This document shows, piece by piece, positions 6,685-13,240 of a stretch of DNA of 17,009 bases. A model generated the notes under the pieces. The model had not been told where the DNA came from. It did no database searches and saw only the letters and a list, made by a program, of their open reading frames with translations. The DNA comes from an uncultured Collinsella sp. (GTDB lineage: Bacteria > Actinomycetota > Coriobacteriia > Coriobacteriales > Coriobacteriaceae), in the NCBI GenBank assembly GCA_900757235.1, contig CAAENB010000136.1, forward strand, positions 1 through 17,009, read 5' to 3'. The position numbers were made by a program, and so were the translations under genes. Positions within the stretch are counted from its first letter, which is position 1. Each line of letters begins with the position of its first letter.

Positions 6685-9021
6685 CTATTTTGCCACTTTT
6701 GGCTTAAAGGATTTTAAGCGCAGCGCGTTGCTTACGACGCAGACACTCGACAGGCTCATGGCCGCGGCGCCAAACATCGGCGAGAGTTGCCAACCGGTGA
6801 GGGGGAAGAACACGCCCGCGGCGAGCGGAATGCCGATGCCGTTGTAGAACAGCGCCCAGAACAGGTCCTGCTTGATGTTGCGGATCGTGGCGCGCGATAG
6901 CTCGATGGCGCGTGCGACGTCCATGAGGTCGCTGCGCATGAGTACCACATCTGCCCCCTCCTTGGCGATGTCGGCGCCGGTGCCGATGGCAAGGCCCACG
7001 TCGGCGCGCGCCAGGGCGGGGGAGTCGTTGATGCCGTCGCCCACCATGGCGACCTTGCTGCCCGCATCTTGCAGTTCGCGGACGTGGCGTTCCTTGTCGG
7101 TGGGGAGGACGTCGGCGATGACCTGTTCGCTGCTCAGCCCCACGCGGCGGGCGATGGCCTCGGCCGTCACGCGGTTGTCGCCGGTGAGCATGCGCACGTC
7201 GACGCCGAGCGAACGCAGCGCGGCGATGGCCTCGGCACTCGTTTCTTTGACCTCGTCAGCCACGGCGATGGTACCAACGAGCTCGCCGTTCTTGGCAAAG
7301 AACAGCGGCGTCTTGCCCTCGGCAGCGAACTGCTCGGCAAGACCGGCGGGCACCTTCGCGCCCAGCTCGTTCATCAGGCGCACGTTGCCGGCGGCAATGG
7401 CGTTTTGCCCTTCGCGCGCCGTAACGCCACGACCGGGCGCGGCGGCAAAGTCCTCGACCATGCGCGCGACGATTCCGCGCGCCTCGCACTCGGCCATAAT
7501 CGCCTCGGCCAGCGGGTGCTCGCTCGAGCGCTCCAACGCGGCGGCCAGCTTGAGCAGCGCCTTTTCGCTCATGGCGGGCGAGCCGTCAGCGCGCGTGGCT
7601 ACCACGATATCAGTCACGGCAGGCTTGCCGCGGGTGACCGTGCCCGTCTTATCGAGCACCACGGTGCCCACGCTGCGCAGGTTCTCCAGCGCCTCGGCGC
7701 TCTTAAAGAGAATGCCCATCTCGGCGCCCTTGCCGGTGCCGACCATAATAGCGACGGGCGTGGCCAGGCCCAGCGCACACGGGCAGCTGATCACCAGCAC
7801 GGCGACGGCGGAGGTGAGCGCTTCGTTCACGCTGCCAGTCAGTGCCATCCACACCGCAAAGGTCACGGCCGAGATCACAAACACCACGGGCACAAATACG
7901 CCAGCGACCTTATCGGCCATGCGGGCGATGGGCGCCTTGGTGGCGTTGGCGTCCTCGACGAGCTGGATGATTTTGGCAAGCGACGTGTCGGCGCCCACGC
8001 GTGTGGCACGGAAGGTAAACGAACCGGTGCGGTTGACGGTGGCGGCGTTGACGGTGTCGCCGGCGGTCTTTTCCACGGGGATGGACTCGCCGGTGAGCGC
8101 ACTCTCGTCCACGGCCGACGCGCCCTCGAGTACCACGCCGTCGACAGGGATAGACTCGCCGGGGCGCACGCGCAGGACCTGGCCGGGAAGGATGCTGTCG
8201 ACGTCCACCGTGGTCTCGCTGCCGTCCTCCGCCACGACGGTCGCGGTCTTGGGCGCCAGGTCGATCAGCGCCTCGATGGCGCCGCCGGTCTTGGATTTGC
8301 TGCGCGTCTCGAGGTATTTACCCACGGTGACGAGCGACAGGATCGTGCCGGCGCTCTCAAAATACAGATTGTCCATGCCCGTCATCATGGCCTCGTGGAC
8401 CTGACCCGCGGCTAACTGGTCGGCCATGATGAACATGGCATAGAGCGACCAGGCGACGGAAGCGGTGGCGCCGACGGCGATGAGCGCGTCCATGGTGGGC
8501 GCGCCGTGAACGAGCGATTTAAACCCGTTGATAAAGTACGCGTCGTTGACATAGACGATGGGGATGAGCAGGACAAGCTCGGTGAGGGCGAGCGTCATGC
8601 TGTGGATGTGGTCGGTGAAGATGCCGGGCAGCGGCCAGCCGAGCATGTGTCCCATGCCTATATAGAACAACGGGATGAGGAAGACGATCGAGACGATGAG
8701 GCGGGTGCGCATGGCGGAGGCGGCGGCCTCCAGCTTTTTGGTAGGGGACTCCATATGGGCGGCGCCGGACCTGGCTTGTGCGCTGCCGCTTGGGCCGGCG
8801 CCGCCCGCGTCGACGGGCGAGGCCGAGTAGCCTGCGCGGTCGACGGCAGCGCAGATATCGTTGGGGGAGACCTGCGCGGGGTCGTAGTCGACCAGCATGG
8901 AGCCGGCGAGCAGATTGACCGCGACGCTCTCGACGCCGTCGAGCTTGCTCACGGCACGGTCCACGTGCGCCTGGCAGGCGGCGCAGGTCATACCGCCCAC
9001 GTCGAACTTATCTTGAGCCAT
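6685..9021 (-). CDS. copA: P1B-type Cu(I)-exporting ATPase CopA
   Basis: ATG 9021 follows AAAGGAG at normal spacing and gives 778 residues; the frame is open 14 codons further without a ribosome site. One N-terminal HMA domain carries GMTCAAC (C13, C16). Eight membrane segments follow in P1B order. The sixth has the CPC motif (VISCPCALGLATP) and the last two carry YN (FYNGIGIPLAAG) and MSLSSVCVVSNALRL, the Cu(I) signature. Catalytic motifs are all present: TGES, DKTGT (phosphorylated Asp), SSEHPLAEA (HP) and GDGINDSPALA. Known role: export of Cu(I) across the plasma membrane using ATP. A Gly/Ser-rich linker joins the HMA to the first membrane segment. It is the first gene of the operon with copZ and csoR. 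Confidence 0.97.
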   Translation of the reverse strand: MAQDKFDVGGMTCAACQAHVDRAVSKLDGVESVAVNLLAGSMLVDYDPAQVSPNDICAAVDRAGYSASPVDAGGAGPSGSAQARSGAAHMESPTKKLEAAASAMRTRLIVSIVFLIPLFYIGMGHMLGWPLPGIFTDHIHSMTLALTELVLLIPIVYVNDAYFINGFKSLVHGAPTMDALIAVGATASVAWSLYAMFIMADQLAAGQVHEAMMTGMDNLYFESAGTILSLVTVGKYLETRSKSKTGGAIEALIDLAPKTATVVAEDGSETTVDVDSILPGQVLRVRPGESIPVDGVVLEGASAVDESALTGESIPVEKTAGDTVNAATVNRTGSFTFRATRVGADTSLAKIIQLVEDANATKAPIARMADKVAGVFVPVVFVISAVTFAVWMALTGSVNEALTSAVAVLVISCPCALGLATPVAIMVGTGKGAEMGILFKSAEALENLRSVGTVVLDKTGTVTRGKPAVTDIVVATRADGSPAMSEKALLKLAAALERSSEHPLAEAIMAECEARGIVARMVEDFAAAPGRGVTAREGQNAIAAGNVRLMNELGAKVPAGLAEQFAAEGKTPLFFAKNGELVGTIAVADEVKETSAEAIAALRSLGVDVRMLTGDNRVTAEAIARRVGLSSEQVIADVLPTDKERHVRELQDAGSKVAMVGDGINDSPALARADVGLAIGTGADIAKEGADVVLMRSDLMDVARAIELSRATIRNIKQDLFWALFYNGIGIPLAAGVFFPLTGWQLSPMFGAAAMSLSSVCVVSNALRLKSFKPKVAK

Positions 9022-9068
9022 GGCTTCTCCTTTCTGTAGTTTAGTGTTGGAATTGTTAACCAACCGAT

Positions 9069-9099
9069 ACTATACACCCATACCCCCTGGGGGTGTCTA
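9069..9099 (-). promoter_or_regulatory. copA promoter with CsoR-type operator in the spacer
   Basis: On the minus strand TAGACA (9094-9099) and TATAGT (9069-9074) form -35 and -10 boxes 19 bases apart. The 13-base palindrome ACCCCC-T-GGGGGT (9082-9094) fills the gap and touches the -35. Runs of C and G around an A/T centre are the known CsoR operator style, and csoR is in the operon. The 19-base gap also recalls MerR-type promoters, but no MerR gene is seen here and the palindrome does not look like a CueR site. Confidence 0.8.
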
Positions 9100-9174
9100 G
9101 TGGAGATGAAAATGTATGACATTCTGTTATTGGTCGAGGTGACAGCCAGTTCGGCGGACCGTAGCCAGTCTAAT

Positions 9175-9312
9175 GTCTCGATCTGTAACATCTAGAGAGG
9201 TTTTTGACCCCTTACTGTTACAGATTGAGATGTTGTCTCGCGGGGCTGGGGTTTTGTCTCGTCCTGTAACATCTAGACCTGTATCTGCCGAGCTGGTGTT
9301 ACAGATCGAGAC
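9175..9312. repeat. Palindromic array C: two 57-nt inverted-repeat units
   Basis: Units C1 9175-9231 and C2 9256-9312, 81 bases apart, have the same 16-25-16 form as arrays A, B and D. C1 arms: GTCTCGATCTGTAACA and TGTTACAGATTGAGAT. C2 left arm is GTCTCGTCCTGTAACA against a consensus right arm, so the changes are not compensated. The array lies between the copA promoter and the 3' end of the kinase gene, both on the minus strand, about 75 bases upstream of the copA -35 box. No gene of the nuclease-like type is next to it. Confidence 0.95.
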
Positions 9313-9354
9313 AATTGCCGGGGAGGGGTCCCGTCACGGCAAGACGCCCGCCGC

Positions 9355-11439
9355 CTAGATGCAGAATCCGGGAATCACGCAGGTCCGTTTATCGGGCTTG
9401 CTTGCAGACGTGGCGTAATTAAAGACATCGCCGTCGTCGCCCACGCGGTTCATATAGAGCGTGCCCTCGTTCTCCGACGTGTCGGGGCTCGCCGTACGCT
9501 CCCACCAACAGACATCCTTGCCCTTCCACTGGCGAATCATCATGCTGTTCGTGGTAAAGGGGCTCACCTTAAGCTCGCGGAACAGCTGGTATTCCTTGCC
9601 CTCGCCGTTGTAGATGCCGGATAGGTAATGGCAGTCCTCGCTAAAGTCCTTGGGTGCCTGTCCGCCGCAGAGCTCGACCATGGCGGGCAGCCAAAGGGTC
9701 GCGGGCAGCTCGCTCAGGCACGAAGTGCTTTTGGTGGCGCCGACGTTGTTCGAGATCTTCTTGACCGGACTGATAACCGATTGCAGTTCCTTGGGAAGCA
9801 GCTTAATGCCGTCCTCATCGAGCCATGTGCGCAGCTCGCAGTCTTCCCAGCCACCGTTGAGCGGGTGCTCTGAGGCATCGCGCTCGGCAATACCTGCGTC
9901 AAAGATAAATGACAGACCGGCCTTGCCGTTGGTATCCGCCAGGTCGTCGTGAAGAATGCCCACGAGTTGCGCCCCGACCTCCAGCCCGTTGGTGAGCGTA
10001 ACGCGCTTGGTGCTCGGGTAGGGAATACGGCCGTCGTCGTCGAGCAGATGATAACGCTTGGCGATCTTGCGAGCTTCGGCGTTGCTCTTCGCCGCCTTAA
10101 TCTTGAGCGAAATCTCCTGCAGCTGATCCCAGGTGTAGTCGTCAAGCGTACCGCGGATGCCGTCCAGGTAGTCGGGGATGCCGAAGCCATGGGTTGCGGC
10201 TCCGATAACGCCGAGCCCCGCAACGGCTGCGACAACGCCACCGATAATAAAGCGGCGGCGGGTCATGGCATCGTGCCGGGCCTGCTCCAGAATCTCTCGC
10301 GCTCGCTCGCCGGCGACGTCGACCTTAAGGTGCGTGCCGGAATCGATATCAATTGCAGCCTCGTCTCCTGTGCCTTCGCGGCCCTCGGATTCGGCGTCGG
10401 TGAGGTATGCCGAGAGCACCTCGAGCATCTGCTGCTCGGTAGGGCGATCGCCCTGTTCGACCGAGATGCCTTTCATGATGATCTGGACAAGCGCTTCATC
10501 GCCCTCGCAGCGCGGCTCGAGCGGTGCCGGCTTGGTCTTGGTCTTTACGAGATAGAACGAGCCGGTTGCAGCGGCGTCCGTCGACTCAAAGTCAAACGGT
10601 TCGCGACCGCTGTAGAGCTGGTACAGAATGCTCGAAAGCGCATAGACGTCGATTGCCGGCGAACGGCGAAGGGCCGCGATTCCTTCGATATCCTGCGTGA
10701 GCATCTCGGGCGCGGCGTATGCGGGCGTGGCAAAGCGCCAGATGCCGGCGCGCCGGGTGATCGTGGCGTCGCCGAGAGCCATGGTCGCGGAGCCCATGTC
10801 GATGAGGCAGGGGTCAAAGGAGCAATCGGCAATCTGCTGCTCGAGCGTTCGGCTGGTGGTGCGGAACATGATATTGGCAGGCGACAGGTCGCGATGGACG
10901 ACCGGATTAACGAGACCCTGGGTCATCAGGAGCGCGCGAAGCACGGCGTTTCCAACGGCGGCCACCATCTGGGTGGTTAGCCCACCCGAGGCATCGTGTG
11001 GAAGCAGGGGCAGCGCCTGCTTGAGCGAGGTGCCCTCGACCCACTCCATGAGGATGAGCGGGTCGTCCTCGCATGAACCGTAGCCATAGACACGCGGAAA
11101 TCCGCGCAGGTGCGAGACGGTACACAGATGACGGTACTCCTCGAACAGCGCGGCGGTGTTGGCCAGGTGCGCGGCCGATTGCTCGGCGGAGCGGTCGGGG
11201 GCAGCGGGGGAAAGGATGGCGTTGTCCTTGAGTAGCTTGACGGCAAAGACCTCGCCGCTCGTGTTGGTCGCGCGCAGCACGTGCCCGATGTTGCCGTTGT
11301 CGCGGTGGGCCGTCTGGAGAATAAGCGTCATAAACCGACGCTTAGCGTCGTCCTTGGCGCTGGGGTCGACCGCCACGGCGGTGTCGAACGTGTCAAGACG
11401 AATGAGTTTGTCGCCATAGGCGCTATCGGTAGTATCCAT
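9355..11439 (-). CDS. Membrane Ser/Thr protein kinase with DUF6273-like outer domain
   Basis: ATG 11439 follows AAAGGA by five bases; 694 residues. The kinase domain is about 35-350: a weak Gly loop (GNIGHV), AVKLL (K68), HRDLSPANIMF (D184, N189), LIDMGSAT (D214; DMG replaces DFG) and YAAPEM (243-245). Catalytic residues are intact, so it is probably active, of the Hanks/PknB type. RRRFIIGGVVAAVAGLGVIGAA (394-415) is the single membrane segment, with positive residues inside. The outer part (480-694) has GGWEDCELRTWLDEDGIKLLPKELQSVISPVKK and LPATLWLPAMVELCG, the pattern of DUF6273, which is found on secreted and sensor proteins of gut bacteria. No PASTA repeats are present, so it is not the cell-wall kinase PknB itself. 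The FHA gene lies just upstream on the same strand and is the obvious phospho-partner; no PP2C phosphatase is seen. Confidence 0.9.
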   Translation of the reverse strand: MDTTDSAYGDKLIRLDTFDTAVAVDPSAKDDAKRRFMTLILQTAHRDNGNIGHVLRATNTSGEVFAVKLLKDNAILSPAAPDRSAEQSAAHLANTAALFEEYRHLCTVSHLRGFPRVYGYGSCEDDPLILMEWVEGTSLKQALPLLPHDASGGLTTQMVAAVGNAVLRALLMTQGLVNPVVHRDLSPANIMFRTTSRTLEQQIADCSFDPCLIDMGSATMALGDATITRRAGIWRFATPAYAAPEMLTQDIEGIAALRRSPAIDVYALSSILYQLYSGREPFDFESTDAAATGSFYLVKTKTKPAPLEPRCEGDEALVQIIMKGISVEQGDRPTEQQMLEVLSAYLTDAESEGREGTGDEAAIDIDSGTHLKVDVAGERAREILEQARHDAMTRRRFIIGGVVAAVAGLGVIGAATHGFGIPDYLDGIRGTLDDYTWDQLQEISLKIKAAKSNAEARKIAKRYHLLDDDGRIPYPSTKRVTLTNGLEVGAQLVGILHDDLADTNGKAGLSFIFDAGIAERDASEHPLNGGWEDCELRTWLDEDGIKLLPKELQSVISPVKKISNNVGATKSTSCLSELPATLWLPAMVELCGGQAPKDFSEDCHYLSGIYNGEGKEYQLFRELKVSPFTTNSMMIRQWKGKDVCWWERTASPDTSENEGTLYMNRVGDDGDVFNYATSASKPDKRTCVIPGFCI

Positions 11440-11471
11440 GGCGTTCCTTTGTCTGGCATGGGTTGCCGCGC

Positions 11472-11532
11472 GTATACGTGGGTAGTGCGGATATCGGTAA
11501 AATACCATGATAGCCGCACTACCCACGTATAC
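11472..11532. repeat. 19-bp perfect inverted repeat upstream of the kinase gene
   Basis: GTATACGTGGGTAGTGCGG (11472-11490) is repeated perfectly in inverse at 11514-11532 with 23 bases between. The centre adds GGTA-AAA-TACC (11496-11506) and several further pairs, so the whole 61 bases can fold into one hairpin. It starts 33 bases upstream of the kinase ATG. Its arms differ from those of arrays A-D. It could be an operator, an mRNA 5' structure or a mobile-repeat relic; no second copy is in the window. Confidence 0.85.
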
Positions 11533-11570
11533 CGTTGAGTATTGTCGTTTACGACGCAGAAGGTAGAAGA

Positions 11571-11608
11571 CGAAAGACGGACGGCGACCGTCTTTCGATC
11601 GCCGTCCG
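11571..11608 (-). terminator. Terminator-like hairpin after the FHA gene, with an overlapping alternative fold
   Basis: CGGACGGCGA (11578-11587) pairs with TCGCCGTCCG (11599-11608), two bases after the FHA stop. On the minus strand TCTTTCGTCTTCT follows, a pyrimidine tail that is a weak T-run. A second 10-bp stem, CGAAAGACGG (11571-11580) with CCGTCTTTCG (11588-11597), uses the loop and tail and overlaps the first by three bases, so the two folds compete. It probably ends or reduces transcription between the FHA gene and the kinase. Confidence 0.65.
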
Positions 11609-11610
11609 CG

Positions 11611-12573
11611 CTAGTCCACAATGACAAGGAATGTCGTGTAGAGACCCAGATGGAGCCTGTCGCTGTTTTCGATTTCCACCGGGGGATAGACTTTGCCGGG
11701 CTCTCGTTGGTCGCGGGGCGGCTCAATCACAATATCGCCGTCGCCCGCGCCCGATTCGAGCACTGTGCCGTTGGTCGACCCAAGGCCCTGGGCGTACCAG
11801 TGCCCACCCTCGAGCCAAATGCGGAGATGCTCACGCGATGCATCAGCGCCTACATCGGTGATGCTGGGCGAGGTTTTGGGCAAAGAACCAATTACCGTGC
11901 CGCGCGGGTCACGCGTAAGGGGGTGGATCTGCATGTCAACGCTGTTTCCGGCGTGCGTCCTAAGCAAGCCGAGGTTGGGGGCGACGGTGCGTGGCTGCTC
12001 CAGGCTGCCCATAAAGCCACGTCCGACGGTAGTTTCGGTGGTGCCAAAGTGCCCGCCCGTCTTGCTGTCGCAAAAGCGCTCGACGGTGGCCACGCCTTGA
12101 ACGGGATCGGCAAGTGCACCCGTTGCCACAAAGAGCATCAAGAAGAGCGTGCTTTTTTCGCGCACGGCATTGCCGTCAAAGTTGTCGATGCGATTGAGGG
12201 CATTTGCATATAGGCGGCTGTCCAGCTTGTAGCTGGCGAGAGCTGACATCATTTCGTTGGCTGCCGGACCGCAATAGTGCTCGGCGATTGCCTGATAGGC
12301 GGACTCGCCGCCGCCGAGCTTGCTACAGATTGCCGCGGAAAGGTTGAGCGTGGTGACGGTAAAGTCGCTGTAGATGGCGGGTGCGCACTGGTCGGGCTCG
12401 CGATGGACGATGTAGCGGGTGAGATACGAGCGGTTGGAAGAACATTTCTCGAGCAGGGTGCTGCCGAGATAAGAGTTTCCATTGATGAGCATTCGGGCGA
12501 TTTCGAGATGCTTGAGACCGCCGAACGAGCGAATATCGTTATAGAGGACCGAGCAAGGCGTCTCTGCTGCCAC
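11611..12573 (-). CDS. FHA-domain protein
   Basis: GTG 12573 is taken as start because AAAGGAGG lies five bases upstream; an upstream in-frame TTG (12603) has no such site. The product is 320 residues and cytoplasmic. The C-terminal 96 residues (225-320) are a forkhead-associated domain: GTVIGS, SREHLRIW (246-253) and GSTNGTVL (265-272) carry the phosphothreonine-binding Arg/Ser/His and Asn residues. The first 220 residues, helical and with several Cys (CSVLYNDI, EKCSSNRSYLTRYI, SAYQAIAEHYCG), match nothing I know. FHA domains bind phospho-Thr peptides, and the next gene on this strand is the membrane kinase, so this is likely its substrate or adaptor. The two are about 170 bases apart, with hairpins between. 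Confidence 0.88.
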   Translation of the reverse strand: MAAETPCSVLYNDIRSFGGLKHLEIARMLINGNSYLGSTLLEKCSSNRSYLTRYIVHREPDQCAPAIYSDFTVTTLNLSAAICSKLGGGESAYQAIAEHYCGPAANEMMSALASYKLDSRLYANALNRIDNFDGNAVREKSTLFLMLFVATGALADPVQGVATVERFCDSKTGGHFGTTETTVGRGFMGSLEQPRTVAPNLGLLRTHAGNSVDMQIHPLTRDPRGTVIGSLPKTSPSITDVGADASREHLRIWLEGGHWYAQGLGSTNGTVLESGAGDGDIVIEPPRDQREPGKVYPPVEIENSDRLHLGLYTTFLVIVD

Positions 12574-12680
12574 GGATACCTCCTTTGATTGCTTCCTAGC
12601 CAATATGGCGATAGGAATTAATGGCCCCCGGTGGGCGACGTATTAAATGGCTGCGCAATATATAGCGTAACCAAAGCAAC

Positions 12681-12686
12681 ATTATA
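12681..12686 (-). promoter_or_regulatory. Possible -10 box of the FHA gene
   Basis: On the minus strand a perfect TATAAT lies about 108 bases upstream of the GTG start. No good -35 is seen at the usual distance (CTGCAA is the nearest), so this is tentative. Array D begins about 67 bases further upstream. Confidence 0.35.
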
Positions 12687-12752
12687 GGCCACATGTTCGA
12701 AATTGCAGGAAGCCTGAGAGATTTGGTTTGGACTGGACGGAAATTCCCCTCT

Positions 12753-12970
12753 GTCTTGATCTGTAACAATTGGGGCCGGTTTTGCTCCGTAACTGTTACA
12801 GATTGAGACGTTTGTGAACCGTGTCGACCGTTTGTCTCGACCTGTAACACCTAGACGAAGATTCGGCCTGTAGATGTTACAGATCGAGATGTTAGCCAAG
12901 GGGCTGACTGAATGTCTCGATCTGTAACGTTTAGACCCGGTTTTGTCTCGTAACTGTTACAGATTGAGAC
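12753..12970. repeat. Palindromic array D: three 57-nt inverted-repeat units
   Basis: Units: D1 12753-12809, D2 12834-12890, D3 12914-12970, starts 81 and 80 apart, each 16-25-16 as in the other arrays. Arms again keep CTGTAAC fixed while the outer bases change (D1 GTCTTGATCTGTAACA, D2 GTCTCGACCTGTAACA, D3 GTCTCGATCTGTAACG). The array is in the divergent region between the FHA gene (minus) and the DEAD-box helicase (plus), upstream of both likely promoters. Confidence 0.95.
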
Positions 12971-13036
12971 AATCGGCCAGACCCGCCTCATCCGCCTCGT
13001 CATCTGTGGTTTACGTGGGGGCATGCGAAGCGCGGG

Positions 13037-13042
13037 TATACT
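13037..13042 (+). promoter_or_regulatory. Possible -10 box of the helicase gene
   Basis: TATACT stands in a GC-rich region with no matching -35 at 16-18 bases (TTTACG at 13010-13015 is 21 away). If used, it gives a leader of about 190 bases before the helicase start, in line with the long leaders known for cold-induced helicases. Confidence 0.35.
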
Positions 13043-13120
13043 AACCGGCGGCGAATCTGCTCCATCGCTTAGGGCCGCTGCGTCTGGACGGCGCGTGATA
13101 GGGCTGCCAAAGCGATCGCC

Positions 13121-13188
13121 AGCGTGCTGAGCAACGTCCTCTCTGTGCGCACCTGTTTTGTATGTATTAGCGCACTACCAAGCACGCT
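13121..13188 (+). promoter_or_regulatory. Structured 5' leader of the helicase mRNA
   Basis: AGCGTGCT (13121-13128) pairs perfectly with AGCACGCT (13181-13188). Within it GTGCGC (13145-13150) pairs with GCGCAC (13170-13175) around a U-rich loop (ACCTGTTTTGTATGTATTA). The two-tier stem ends about 50 bases before the helicase ATG. Helicase mRNAs of this type often regulate themselves through the leader; that role here is inferred. Confidence 0.5.
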
Positions 13189-13240
13189 CGCGCGGCCGCA
13201 TGCCGTGCCCATGACGCGTGCAGATAAGGAACAACAACAT

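Noticed and set aside
9069..9099. MerR/CueR-type control of copA
   Set aside because: The 19-base spacer fits, but the C-run/G-run palindrome and the csoR gene in the operon fit CsoR better, and no MerR gene is present.
9175..9312. Palindromic units as rho-independent terminators
   Set aside because: The stems are AT-balanced, have 25-nt loops and no T-run after them, and occur upstream of genes as well as downstream.
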